A DNA stretch of 34,479 bases from Lachnospiraceae bacterium (GTDB lineage: Bacteria; Bacillota; Clostridia; Lachnospirales; Lachnospiraceae), in the NCBI GenBank assembly GCA_017513005.1, contig JAFWDM010000030.1, positions 1-34,479 of the forward strand. The letters are read 5' to 3'. The translations under genes were made by a program, and so were the position numbers. Below the pieces are notes generated by a model that saw only the letters and a list, made by a program, of their open reading frames with translations, made no database searches and had not been told where the DNA came from. How positions within the stretch are numbered: position 1 is the first letter of the stretch; each line of letters begins with the position of its first letter. Positions 7,312-14,718 of the stretch are shown here, piece after piece.

Positions 7312-8463
7312 TCATCTCCTGCTTCCGGTGCGGCCCTTTTTTATCTTATACAGTTCCGCATCCGCGGCGCCGATCAGCTGCGTGTAGGTCATGCCTTCCG
7401 ACCACTTGGCGCATCCGATGCTCAGCTGCAGGGGGTAGGGCGCGCCCGCTTCGGTATTGAGCCGGTCCAGGGTCTGCCGGATCCGCTGGCACAGGTCGTC
7501 CACTTCCCCCTCCCGGAGCTCCACGGCGATGATGAATTCGTCCCCGCCGTAGCGGGCGATGAAGGGGCGCCGCCGGCAGCCGGCGCAGGCCAGCTTCAGG
7601 GCATTAGCGACCCGCACGAGGGCGGCGTCTCCCTCCAGATGCCCGTAGGTATCATTGATCTCCTTGAAAAAATCCAGGTCCATCATCAACAGACAGAGGT
7701 CGTCCGTGTGGGTGCGGAGCTTGTGGGAAAGATACCCGTTGAGGTTCTGCCGGTTGTTGACCTGGGTCAGCTTGTCCAGCGAGACTTGCTGGTTCGTGGA
7801 GCCCACATAGACGCACAGGAGCTGGAGCGTGATGCAGACGCAGATGACGGGCATCCGCTCTCCGACGAAGGACAGGATCCAGGCGGCCAGCAGGCAGAGC
7901 GGGAACGTACACATCAGCCTCCGGTGTCCCAGACGGACAGGGTCGGACTCCCGGCGGGCCGCGCTGAGGATGCGCAGCGTTTCAAAGATCGAACAGCCCG
8001 CGAGAAAGAGCATCAGGACATGGAAATGCGGACCCCGGATATAGGCCTGCTCCGCACTGATCCCGAAAAGCAGGTGGCTGCGAAAATTCGTCAGGATGAG
8101 CAGGACCGGGACCGCCAGCGGCAGAAGCAGGTATTTCGCTTTGGCCGGGTCCTGAAAGGTGGTGTTCCCCATATCGGTCTCTGTATACCCGCACCAGCAG
8201 TAGACGCCCAGCGAGAGCGACAGAAAATAGCAGGATTTAAAAAAATAGGAGGCAAAGAGACCCTTTCCCTGCGGCAGGATGCCCCCGTTGAAGAGCGTGA
8301 ACAGAAAATTGGAAAGATAATTGCACAGATAGCAGCCCAGGACCAGCCGGAACCAGCGCCCGGATGCAGAGTTCGCATTCAGGCTCCGGGCCCAGAACAG
8401 GACCAGGCTCAGCAGTATGAAGCAGAACAGATAGATCTCTGCGTAAAGAATGGTTGCCAGCAT
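7312..8463 (-). CDS. Membrane diguanylate cyclase (GGDEF)
   Basis: A 383-residue protein that makes cyclic di-GMP from two GTP. The N-terminal ~220 residues hold about seven hydrophobic helices, a membrane sensor of unknown ligand. The GGDEF domain follows: SLDKLTQVNNRQNL at its start, DLDFFKEINDTYGHLEGD for nucleotide binding, and the intact active site RYGGDEF (GGDEF at residues 306-310). The product-inhibition RxxD motif expected five residues before GGDEF reads RRRP, so feedback inhibition is probably lost. The ATG at 8463 has GAGAGGGG at good spacing and is preferred over the in-frame TTG at 8490. On the reverse strand a TATAAT box lies at 8637-8632. Cyclic di-GMP commonly controls surface fibres, which abound in this window, but no riboswitch or receptor was seen. 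Confidence 0.92.
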   Translation of the reverse strand: MLATILYAEIYLFCFILLSLVLFWARSLNANSASGRWFRLVLGCYLCNYLSNFLFTLFNGGILPQGKGLFASYFFKSCYFLSLSLGVYCWCGYTETDMGNTTFQDPAKAKYLLLPLAVPVLLILTNFRSHLLFGISAEQAYIRGPHFHVLMLFLAGCSIFETLRILSAARRESDPVRLGHRRLMCTFPLCLLAAWILSFVGERMPVICVCITLQLLCVYVGSTNQQVSLDKLTQVNNRQNLNGYLSHKLRTHTDDLCLLMMDLDFFKEINDTYGHLEGDAALVRVANALKLACAGCRRRPFIARYGGDEFIIAVELREGEVDDLCQRIRQTLDRLNTEAGAPYPLQLSIGCAKWSEGMTYTQLIGAADAELYKIKKGRTGSRR

Positions 8464-8785
8464 GCTCCGGATCCCCTCTCTTCTGAACAAACAAGATCTG
8501 AACGACAGTGCCTGCGCACGTTGTATCTGAACAGACAGGAAAAAGACTCCCGGGTCAGTGCTGTTATGGACATGCCGGGGAGCAAGACCCGTCAGTGACC
8601 CCGCAGCGTAGAGTCGGGTGCCTCCTCCTGCATTATACCCCTCGAAAAATAAAAGGATGCGTCAAAAAACAAGTGCTTTACAGGAGACTGCGCCGGGCTG
8701 AAACATGTCCATTGCACGGCGTCGGGGCAGATGATATACTTACTGATGACGGCAGACATATAAGGAAATTTGGGAGGATACAGAT
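8464..8785. other. Divergent promoter region of GGDEF and Hpt genes
   Basis: The 322 bases hold no credible gene. A forward promoter lies at 8712-8740 and a reverse-strand TATAAT at 8637-8632 without a clear -35 box. Confidence 0.55.
8712..8740 (+). promoter_or_regulatory. Promoter of the Hpt gene
   Basis: TTGCAC (8712-8717) and TATACT (8735-8740) are separated by 17 bases and lie 46 bases before the Hpt start codon. Confidence 0.7.
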
Positions 8786-9121
8786 ATGCTGACGATTCAG
8801 GGACTTCGGGAATATGGCGCAAATGTCGATGAGGGGCTTCGCCGCTGCCTGAACAACGAGGACTTCTATATCCGTCTGGTCGGTATCGCCGCTGCGGACG
8901 AGGGCTACGACAAACTTGCGCGGCAGGTGAGAGACGGGGATCTCGCAGGCGCCTTTGATACAGCACATGCCCTCAAGGGCGTGCTGGGGAACCTGTTCCT
9001 GACACCGGTCTACGAGCCCGTCTCGGAGATCACCGAGCTTCTGCGGGCAAAACAGGAAGCGGATTACGCCCCCCTGATCGACCGGATCCTGGAACAGAGA
9101 GACAAACTGGCGGCACTGTGA
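8786..9121 (+). CDS. Histidine phosphotransfer (Hpt) domain protein
   Basis: A 111-residue stand-alone Hpt protein that would relay phosphate between a hybrid histidine kinase and a response regulator in the cytoplasm. The phospho-acceptor is His61 in the motif TAHALKGVLGNL, within a predicted four-helix bundle. The N-terminal stretch (LTIQGLREYGANVDEGLRRC) is the usual lead-in of Clostridial Hpt proteins. The ATG follows GGGAGGA. No kinase or response regulator gene is in the window, so its partners are encoded elsewhere. It lies back to back with the diguanylate cyclase, which hints at, but does not prove, a shared signalling role. Confidence 0.88.
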   Translation: MLTIQGLREYGANVDEGLRRCLNNEDFYIRLVGIAAADEGYDKLARQVRDGDLAGAFDTAHALKGVLGNLFLTPVYEPVSEITELLRAKQEADYAPLIDRILEQRDKLAAL

Positions 9122-9298
9122 CGGGATCCTTCTGCGGGAACAAAAAAACTGTGTCATCAGGCAGGAAGTTTTCCCCTGTTTGACGCTTTTTTAGACGGGT
9201 GACAGTTTATAATATGGGTAACATAGGACTTGTTTCAAAAGTCCTGCAGATTCGATCTGCACATGCGAATCGCAAAGACGCGCAGAAAGGAAGCGCAG

Positions 9299-9715
9299 AT
9301 GAGTATAGAAAACAGGACAGAAAACACGGTTGACAACCTGACAGAGACAGTTACAGAGAACAGTGCGGAAACGGCCGCAGCCGGGATGCCCGCAGAGAAG
9401 ACAGAAGCCGCTTTGGAAAAAGCAGCCGCGAGACCCGCGAAGAAGCAGGCCGGGATCGGGAAGCTGTTCGGCGGCGGGAAAAAATCCTCCAAATCCAGGG
9501 CAGACAAGGGCCGCAACTCCGAGGATGACATCAGGAAGCTGACCAGAACGGAACTCCTGGAGCTCCTGATCGATGAGACCAAGGAGGCCGACAGACTGAA
9601 AGAGGAAAATGACCGTCTGCGCGAAGAACTTGCCAGATGCCACGAGGACCTCGACCGCGTCGCGTCATTTGAAGCCGTGATCGCCCGCCTGGAAGCGATC
9701 GTGAAGGGAAGGTAA
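9299..9715 (+). CDS. Coiled-coil protein upstream of signal peptidase (set 1)
   Basis: A 138-residue hydrophilic protein of unknown function, without signal peptide or membrane segment. Residues 1-45 are acidic and Thr/Ala-rich, residues 45-80 basic and Gly/Lys/Ser-rich (IGKLFGGGKKSSKSR), and residues ~85-138 form a heptad-rich coiled coil starting RKLTRTELLELLIDE. That start matches HKLKRGELLEMMLAQ in the product of 12902-13153, which also precedes a signal peptidase gene. The start at 9299 follows AGAAAGGAAG. A TATAAT at 9208-9213 is the likely -10 box. The signal peptidase gene follows after 13 bases, so the two are probably one operon. Such proteins recur beside surface-protein loci in Lachnospiraceae. 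Confidence 0.75.
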   Translation: MSIENRTENTVDNLTETVTENSAETAAAGMPAEKTEAALEKAAARPAKKQAGIGKLFGGGKKSSKSRADKGRNSEDDIRKLTRTELLELLIDETKEADRLKEENDRLREELARCHEDLDRVASFEAVIARLEAIVKGR

Positions 9716-9728
9716 AAGGAAGAAACAT

Positions 9729-10349
9729 ATGGCTGAAGCTGACAACAAAAACAAAAAGGCCGGCCAGGGCGGGGACCAGAACATCAAGAGGCCCCAGCTC
9801 AGCGAACTGGAAAGCGAACTGCAGCGCGAACGCTACAAGATCCGCTACCGCCGCGTCCTGCGCAGCACGGTATTTACGCTGGTCACTGTAGCGGCCGTCG
9901 CTATCCTGGTCGCAACGCTCTGGATGCCTGTTCTGCAGATCTACGGCGCCTCCATGACGCCCACCCTGACAGACGGGGATATCGTGATCTCCCGAAAGGT
10001 CAGAAACCTGAAGCAGGGCGACATCGTGGCTTTCTACTATAATAACAGGATCCTGGTCAAGCGCTACATAGCCAGTGCCGGCGACTGGGTGGATATCGAT
10101 GAGGACGGAAACGTCTACGTAAACGGCGAACTGCTCAACGAGCCCTACGTCTACGAAAAGGCCCTCGGAGAATGCAACATCGAGCTCCCCTACCAGGTGC
10201 CGGAGAACCGCATCTTTGTCCTGGGAGACCACCGCAGCGTATCCATCGACTCGCGAAGCACCTCCGTCGGATGCGTCGCGGAGGACCAGATCGTCGGAGA
10301 ACTCGTCTTCTGCGTCTGGCCCTTCAATAACCTGGGCATCATACGATAG
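9729..10349 (+). CDS. Type I signal peptidase (S26A), set 1
   Basis: A 206-residue membrane protease that cleaves signal peptides from exported proteins on the outer face of the membrane. After a ~45-residue charged cytoplasmic start comes one transmembrane helix (about 48-70). The catalytic serine is Ser75 in YGASMTPTL and the general base is Lys111 in RILVKRYIA. Box E reads LGDHRSVSIDSRSTSVG, with His in place of the usual Asn of GDN. The short length and single helix fit the Gram-positive Sip type. It is closely related to the product of 13833-14570, sharing DIVAFYYNN, IELPYQVPE and SIDSR-TSVGCV. It is translated 13 bases after the coiled-coil gene. Confidence 0.93.
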   Translation: MAEADNKNKKAGQGGDQNIKRPQLSELESELQRERYKIRYRRVLRSTVFTLVTVAAVAILVATLWMPVLQIYGASMTPTLTDGDIVISRKVRNLKQGDIVAFYYNNRILVKRYIASAGDWVDIDEDGNVYVNGELLNEPYVYEKALGECNIELPYQVPENRIFVLGDHRSVSIDSRSTSVGCVAEDQIVGELVFCVWPFNNLGIIR

Positions 10350-10770
10350 CTTTATGCGACAACTTCCGGGGTCGGACAGCACCGGGGGAAGCCCGGCAGC
10401 GGAACCGGGCCGCAGATCTCCGGATACGGATACAAGATCTCTATTCGGATCATTATTTGAAGGTGAACACAGCTACCATATACAGCCGGGATGGCAGTGC
10501 ATGGCAGCTGTGTTTTTGCGCGTTAGCAATGACTCATTGCTCAACGCTCATAGCGAAGATAAATTCGCAGGTTCCCTGCACTTGCCATTTGTGCTATAAT
10601 ACCTTTCGTGTGTTTGGCAACCACAGTCCCTGCCTGGCTGTCTGTTTCATGAATGCGGCAAGGCAGGTGTGATCTGCTCATTTCCCGCATCTGTCAGGGG
10701 CCGGTTCCACGGATGCGGCGGGATGGGACATATACGTCAGTATTAATCGAAAACGGAGGAATCATCGGAA
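10350..10770 (+). promoter_or_regulatory. Intergenic region with inverted repeat and extended -10 promoter
   Basis: No gene is visible in these 421 bases. An interrupted palindrome lies at 10520-10547 (GCGTT-GCAATG paired with CATTGC-AACGC) without a T tract. TGCTATAAT at 10593-10601 is an extended -10 promoter lacking a good -35 box, which would give the downstream membrane-protein gene a ~160-base leader with a GC-rich imperfect inverted repeat near 10681-10725. Confidence 0.55.
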
Positions 10771-11157
10771 ATGTCCAATACTGTTAAAATCAAAAATAAG
10801 AAGAAAAAGCAGGAAGTCAAGGTCAACTACAGGCTCTGGGCGATCATATTCGGCATATTTGTCGCCGCAATCGTCGGTCTTTCCGTCTGGGCTTCCTTCC
10901 ACTGGGGCGTCGGCATGGGCACGATTGGCGTGCGTCCCGTTACCCCTGAAAATACAGATGCAGCAGCGACGGCGGCAGAATCCGCCGCAGAGTATTCGAC
11001 GGATGGAGCGATGGTCCTGACCCCTGAGCAGCTGGAGAAAATGGGCATCTCTGTGGATGACCTTCAGCAGGAAGGAGCGGAAGGAACTGCAGCGGAGGAA
11101 ACGGAAAACGCAAGCGGGACACCTTCCGAAGAAGCCTCAGACGACGCAAAGGAGTAA
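10771..11157 (+). CDS. Small single-helix membrane protein, unknown function
   Basis: A 128-residue protein that I cannot assign to a family. A very basic start (KIKNKKKKQEVK) precedes one transmembrane helix at about residues 23-45 (LWAIIFGIFVAAIVGLSVWA). By the positive-inside rule the remaining ~80 residues are extracytoplasmic. They are acidic and Ala/Thr/Glu-rich, with one ordered-looking stretch, LTPEQLEKMGISVDDLQQ. There is no LPxTG motif. The ATG follows CGGAGGAATC. A hairpin terminator follows at 11216-11264. It sits between the two signal-peptidase sets and might be an accessory to surface-protein export, but this is only from position. Confidence 0.8.
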   Translation: MSNTVKIKNKKKKQEVKVNYRLWAIIFGIFVAAIVGLSVWASFHWGVGMGTIGVRPVTPENTDAAATAAESAAEYSTDGAMVLTPEQLEKMGISVDDLQQEGAEGTAAEETENASGTPSEEASDDAKE

Positions 11158-11215
11158 GCCGGGAACGCAGGATCGCTGCAGTCGGAGAAATGGCTGGTCG
11201 CGAAGATGGAATTGT

Positions 11216-11264
11216 AAGGGGCTGTTACACGGCTGAACTTTTCAGCTAATGCAACAGCCCCTTT
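11216..11264. terminator. Branched hairpin terminator between convergent genes
   Basis: An 11-bp stem (AAGGGGCTGTT with AACAGCCCCTT) encloses a second hairpin (GCTGAA/TTCAGC). T-rich sequence follows on both strands only weakly. It separates the membrane-protein gene from the convergent Rpn gene. Confidence 0.75.
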
Positions 11265-11273
11265 GGCTTTATC

Positions 11274-12221
11274 TCAGTGGGGATCAGGTTTTGGAAGGAG
11301 ATCCTCCATTAATCTCTTCTGGTATTCTTTGTCCCTGGCTGCGGCCTCCAGATCCGCGATTCTTCCGGCTGAGATCAGTACAATGGTCAACTCGTTGATA
11401 CGTTTCTCTTCCTTTAAAACTTCGTCGCGGACCTCACTGCGGACTTCGTCACGGATTTCGTCGCGGATCTTTGCGCCGAGCTCCTCCCGAACCTGCGACA
11501 TTCTTTTCTCCACCAGTTCCTGTGTTCTTTTCTGTACGGTTGCCTCCACTTCTGCATTTAGTTGATCTCTGTACAGCTCTTCGAAAAGATCACTCATGAT
11601 ATCTCCCATTTGTGTTCTCCCTTCTTCCGTGATTTTTAATCTGCGCTTAATGCCTGACGTGATGGGAAAACGGCTGCTGTAAGCGCCGTCTTCTGTAAAA
11701 ACTTTCATCAGTTCCGCGGCAGCAGACCCGTCTTTCGAGGCACCATTGACGTAGACTTCATTGAAGCCGTTCTCAACTTTTATGCCCAGTTCTCTGACGA
11801 TTCGGTCGATATGGTATAAGGCATAGCCGCCGCGAAACAGATCAAACCTCGAGACGTATACGACACAGATATCAGATATATTCCTGAATCTGCTTCCGGG
11901 ATTTGTAATGTTTGCGGTGAGGACGGAGCTTTCGTAGCGAACTCTGCGCTGATGGTCATCGTCGTCTGCCTTTTGTATTTCTACAAGTGTCTGACGGCCG
12001 TCTCCGAGGGTGCATATGGCATCTACAATGACAGAGCGTCCCTGCAGATTGGTGAGGGTGTGCTGCACATGGTGTTTGGTGATTATAAGATTCTGATCCT
12101 CCAGAAATGTTCTTAATATTTCCTGAAGGAATTGCCCGCTCTGTCCCATCACATTAAACATTGCATTGTCAATGGGGTTTAATAGTCTTGCCTCTTCACG
12201 AATCCTTGCCTTGTTGGACAT
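11274..12221 (-). CDS. Rpn-family PD-(D/E)XK nuclease / putative transposase
   Basis: A 315-residue protein of the Rpn/PDDEXK_2 family, recombination-promoting DNA nucleases that in some cases act in phage defence. The nuclease core shows Asp67 (VIVDAICTLGD) and the Glu81-x-Gln motif LVEIQKADD, followed by RRVRYESSVLT and SDICVVYVSRFD. The last ~110 residues are charged and helical, with a run of RDEIRDEVRSEVRDEV-type repeats, and this variable tail is common in the family. The ATG follows GGAGG at 10 bases. It is isolated between hairpins, with an 11-bp inverted repeat upstream. Rpn genes can encode a shorter inhibitor from an internal start in the tail; whether this one does cannot be settled here. 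Confidence 0.9.
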   Translation of the reverse strand: MSNKARIREEARLLNPIDNAMFNVMGQSGQFLQEILRTFLEDQNLIITKHHVQHTLTNLQGRSVIVDAICTLGDGRQTLVEIQKADDDDHQRRVRYESSVLTANITNPGSRFRNISDICVVYVSRFDLFRGGYALYHIDRIVRELGIKVENGFNEVYVNGASKDGSAAAELMKVFTEDGAYSSRFPITSGIKRRLKITEEGRTQMGDIMSDLFEELYRDQLNAEVEATVQKRTQELVEKRMSQVREELGAKIRDEIRDEVRSEVRDEVLKEEKRINELTIVLISAGRIADLEAAARDKEYQKRLMEDLLPKPDPH

Positions 12222-12665
12222 CGTATCTGCAGCCTCCTTCCGGATCCTGTAAAAGCGTGTGTGGCAGGCAATTCATATACTGAAGCAGCAGGATGGGTAA
12301 CTTCAGTATATCATCAGTCACCATTGTCACACAAGTAAACATTTTCGATAAGTCGGAGAACTCTCCCGTGGGTTTTGTATCACGAACATATTCGGTATAG
12401 CGTATTTATGGCGATTCGTCAACACAAATGCATACGTAAAACAATATCTTTTGGAGGATACTTCTGTTGCCGCTCTGAGAGTTCACAGAATAATCACAAA
12501 AACAGCGGTATTTCATATGTTTACCTGTTTTATTGACGGAGTCATTGACATGCGGTGTGGTTAAATACTGACAGGACATAGACTCTTATGCCCGGGATCG
12601 GGCAAACGGAAACGCTCCGCTGTTTTTTTTATGGCAGACTGGAATGATCCGCTGTCTGAAAGCAC

Positions 12666-12841
12666 TTGAAAAAAATACGGTAGAGTGGTATATTCTATCA
12701 GGATTTGAGAACAAATCACGTAATCCCGTACAGAATGATGGATGTGCACAAAAATTTGTATAGAAACCTGTACGGCGTTTATTTTCTTTTGACATCGGGG
12801 CAGACGCAATAATAGTATTACCATTATGCGTCTGGTTTTTG
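12666..12841 (+). ncRNA. Candidate small RNA or leader RNA
   Basis: A strong sigma-A promoter (TTGAAA 12666-12671, 17 bases, TATATT 12689-12694) would start a transcript near 12701. It contains an 8-bp stem (CCGTACAG 12726-12733 with CTGTACGG 12768-12775) and ends at a hairpin (CAGACGC 12801-12807 with GCGTCTG 12827-12833 plus an ATAAT/ATTAT extension) followed by GGTTTTTG. The ~140-base unit carries no plausible reading frame. It matches no RNA family I recognise. Confidence 0.4.
12789..12818 (+). promoter_or_regulatory. Promoter of the second coiled-coil gene, overlapping a hairpin
   Basis: TTGACA (12789-12794) and TAGTAT (12813-12818) are 18 bases apart. The inverted repeat 12801-12833 covers the spacer and -10 box, so it could be an operator for this promoter, a terminator for the upstream transcript, or both. 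Confidence 0.6.
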
Positions 12842-12901
12842 TATAACAATTTTTAAAAGGAAACGGAATCAGACTGATTAGATAAAGGACTGGGACTTTA
12901 T

Positions 12902-13153
12902 ATGACTGAAAAGGAACTGCACAAATTAAAGCGGGGTGAGCTTCTGGAGATGATGCTGGCGCAGAGCCGTGAGATCGAATCGCTCCGCGATCGTATTAAA
13001 GAGCTCGAGGGCAAGCTGGCGGACCGTGAGATCCGGATCCGGGAATCCGGGTCGATCGCAGAGGCAGCCCTGAAGCTGAATCACATCTTTGAAGCGGCGC
13101 AGGCCGCGGCGGACCAGTACCTGGAAAATGTGAAGGCCGGCAGGGAAGAATGA
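12902..13153 (+). CDS. Small coiled-coil protein upstream of signal peptidase (set 2)
   Basis: An 83-residue cytoplasmic protein of unknown function. It begins MTEKELHKLKRGELLEMMLA, continues as a charged coiled coil (about residues 20-50) and ends with an amphipathic helix rich in Ala (KLNHIFEAAQAAADQYLENV). Related proteins recur beside pilus and LPxTG loci of Lachnospiraceae, often with a much longer coiled-coil tail; this one is short. The N-terminal motif is shared with the coiled-coil part of 9299-9715. An AAAGGAC ribosome site lies about ten bases before the ATG. The signal peptidase gene is 679 bases downstream, with a strong terminator between, so the two are not a tight operon here. 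Confidence 0.7.
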   Translation: MTEKELHKLKRGELLEMMLAQSREIESLRDRIKELEGKLADREIRIRESGSIAEAALKLNHIFEAAQAAADQYLENVKAGREE

Positions 13154-13411
13154 ATGGCCTGTCGGGCGAAAGCAGGACACGCTTTTTGCCAGATGGGGTT
13201 GCAGACATGTGCCTTGAAACAGGGGACGCCGGAATGTGAATAATTTGTGAAATTTCCGTGCTGAATCCCATACAGTCCACATTTTGACAAAAGAAGCACT
13301 GTTTTTTGACGTATATTATGACGCTAAACTATGTATATTATAACGTAGACTACGGCATACAGTATCTGCACTTCGCCTCTGTCCCGGAGGGACCGGGACG
13401 CAGAATCTGGC

Positions 13412-13468
13412 GCACAGACTTTGAGGCTGCGTACAGATTTTGAAGTTGTACACAGGGTTTGCAATTGT
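13412..13468. repeat. Three imperfect 19-bp tandem repeats
   Basis: The copies are 13412-13430, 13431-13449 and 13450-13468. Each has an ACAG core, a TTTG core five bases later and a GT- or GC-ending tail. They are directly adjacent with no spacers, so this is not a CRISPR array. A cluster of regulator-binding sites is possible. Confidence 0.65.
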
Positions 13469-13667
13469 ACCTTGCAATCATCTACATCACGTGCTATTGT
13501 TAGTCGTCGATTACTCCCGAGAATGTTATACAATCAGATATTGGCTGGAACGAAAGACATACGAACGGAGCACCATTGCTGTAAACGTCATTGGACACCC
13601 CGGACCGTCGGAAGACAAAAGAAAGAAAATAACCTTGTATTGCCTTTCGTATCGGCGGTGAGTGAAC

Positions 13668-13714
13668 AGACGTGAAAAGAATGTGGACCGGATTCTTTCC
13701 ATACGTCTTTTTTT
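13668..13714 (+). terminator. Strong rho-independent terminator
   Basis: AGACGT (13668-13673) pairs with ACGTCT (13703-13708), and an inner AAAGAAT/ATTCTTT stem extends it; seven T residues follow. It would end a transcript coming from the coiled-coil gene or from an unrecognised RNA in the spacer. Confidence 0.85.
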
Positions 13715-13832
13715 GTGCCTTGAAAAATGAGAGATCTGTCTGCACGCCGGATGTGCAGGAACATAGGAAAAGCTGTTAATGAGTAATAAGGAAAAACAGC
13801 TAATCATAAAAAACTGATTATAAGTGGATCAT

Positions 13833-14570
13833 ATGGAGAAAACAGAGCAGAACATCACTGCGAATGATAAGCAACTGCAGAAACCGGCGCAGGGACCTGA
13901 CAGAAAACGGTCTGCCGGAAGAAAACCGGTTCCCGGAGTGAAGCAGACATCCGGATCGGACCCGGCACAGGACCGGGATCACCCGGATCCTTCGGCCTCT
14001 GTGGAACTCCCCTCCAGCGAGCTTCTGGAGGAGGAGCTGAAAAAAGAAAACTACCGGTCCCGCTTCTTTACGACCATGCGGAGCACGGTTTTCGGCCTGA
14101 TCACGGTGGCCGCCATGGCGGTCCTGGTCGCCATCCTCTTCCTGCCTGTCCTGCACATCTACGGACAGTCCATGAACGGGACCCTGGACAACGGCGACAT
14201 CGTGCTCTCCGTCAAGAGCAATTCCATGGACACCGGCGAGATCGTGGCCTTTTACTACAATAACAACATCCTCGTCAAGCGCGTCATCGCGGGGAGCGGC
14301 CAGTGGGTCGACTTGGACGAGGAGGGAAATGTCTACGTGGACCAGAAGCGGATCGATGAGCCCTACCTCCACGAACCCAAGGCCTACGGTGAGACTGACA
14401 TCGAGCTTCCCTACCAGGTGCCCGAGGGCAAGGTCTTCGTCATGGGCGACAACCGCGAGGTCTCCATTGACTCCCGCAACACCTCCGTCGGCTGCGTCGA
14501 CCAGGAGCAGGTCGTCGGCCACATCGTTTTCCGCGTCTGGCCCCTGGCCAAGATCGGATTTGTAAACTGA
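13833..14570 (+). CDS. Type I signal peptidase (S26A), set 2
   Basis: A 245-residue membrane protease likely dedicated to the pilus proteins encoded next. Residues 1-80 are a polar, Pro/Ser/Lys-rich cytoplasmic extension, longer than in set 1. One transmembrane helix follows (about 88-108). The catalytic serine is Ser113 in YGQSMNGTL and the base is Lys149 in NILVKRVIAG. Box E is canonical: MGDNREVSIDSRNTSVG. Sequence from the helix to the end closely parallels the set 1 enzyme. The ATG at 13833 is preferred; the in-frame GTG at 13824 adds three residues, and neither has a strong ribosome site (AGTGGA lies just ahead). The giant adhesin gene follows after 148 bases that contain a hairpin. Confidence 0.93.
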   Translation: MEKTEQNITANDKQLQKPAQGPDRKRSAGRKPVPGVKQTSGSDPAQDRDHPDPSASVELPSSELLEEELKKENYRSRFFTTMRSTVFGLITVAAMAVLVAILFLPVLHIYGQSMNGTLDNGDIVLSVKSNSMDTGEIVAFYYNNNILVKRVIAGSGQWVDLDEEGNVYVDQKRIDEPYLHEPKAYGETDIELPYQVPEGKVFVMGDNREVSIDSRNTSVGCVDQEQVVGHIVFRVWPLAKIGFVN

Positions 14571-14658
14571 ATACCCACGACGCCCGGATCAACACCACGC
14601 GAGACACATAGAGACACATACAGGAAGGTGTCTGTACGATAGACGATTCTATACATGC

Positions 14659-14687
14659 GGCAGGTGCAGAAAGCTCTGCAGACTGCC
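14659..14687 (+). promoter_or_regulatory. Leader hairpin before the adhesin gene
   Basis: GGCAG-TGCAGA pairs with TCTGCA-CTGCC around an AAGC loop, with small bulges. No T tract follows. It lies 30 bases before the adhesin start and could stabilise or attenuate the mRNA. A second small hairpin (GACAC/GTGTC) lies near 14610-14630. Confidence 0.5.
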
Positions 14688-14718
14688 TGTAGATCCTAAA
14701 TGAAACAGGAGCAAGGAC

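Larger units (their letters stand above)
12222..12901. other. Long intergenic region with hairpins and a candidate small RNA
   Basis: No credible protein gene lies in these 680 bases. From left to right: an 11-bp inverted repeat at 12275-12311 (ATATACTGAAG / CTTCAGTATAT) upstream of the Rpn gene; a double hairpin with eight T residues at 12590-12630 (GCCCG/CGGGC, then CGGA/TCCG), a possible terminator; and the promoter/structured RNA segment at 12666-12841. Confidence 0.6.
13154..13832. other. Intergenic region with tandem repeats and an orphan terminator
   Basis: No convincing gene lies in these 679 bases; the short readings starting with TTG near 13421 and 13440 lack ribosome sites. The stretch holds an AT-rich block with the near-repeat GTATATTATGACG / GTATATTATAACG (13311-13344), three 19-bp tandem repeats (13412-13468) and a strong terminator (13668-13714). 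Confidence 0.6.

Noticed and set aside
7231..8598. Forward frame opposite the diguanylate cyclase
   Set aside because: It is antisense to a clear GGDEF protein and spans the nadE terminator. Composition is typical of a shadow frame.
13412..13468. Possible CRISPR array
   Set aside because: The three repeats are contiguous, imperfect and without spacers, and no cas gene is present.
13421..13675. Short forward frames in the spacer before signal peptidase 2
   Set aside because: Both start with TTG without ribosome sites and begin inside the 19-bp tandem repeats.
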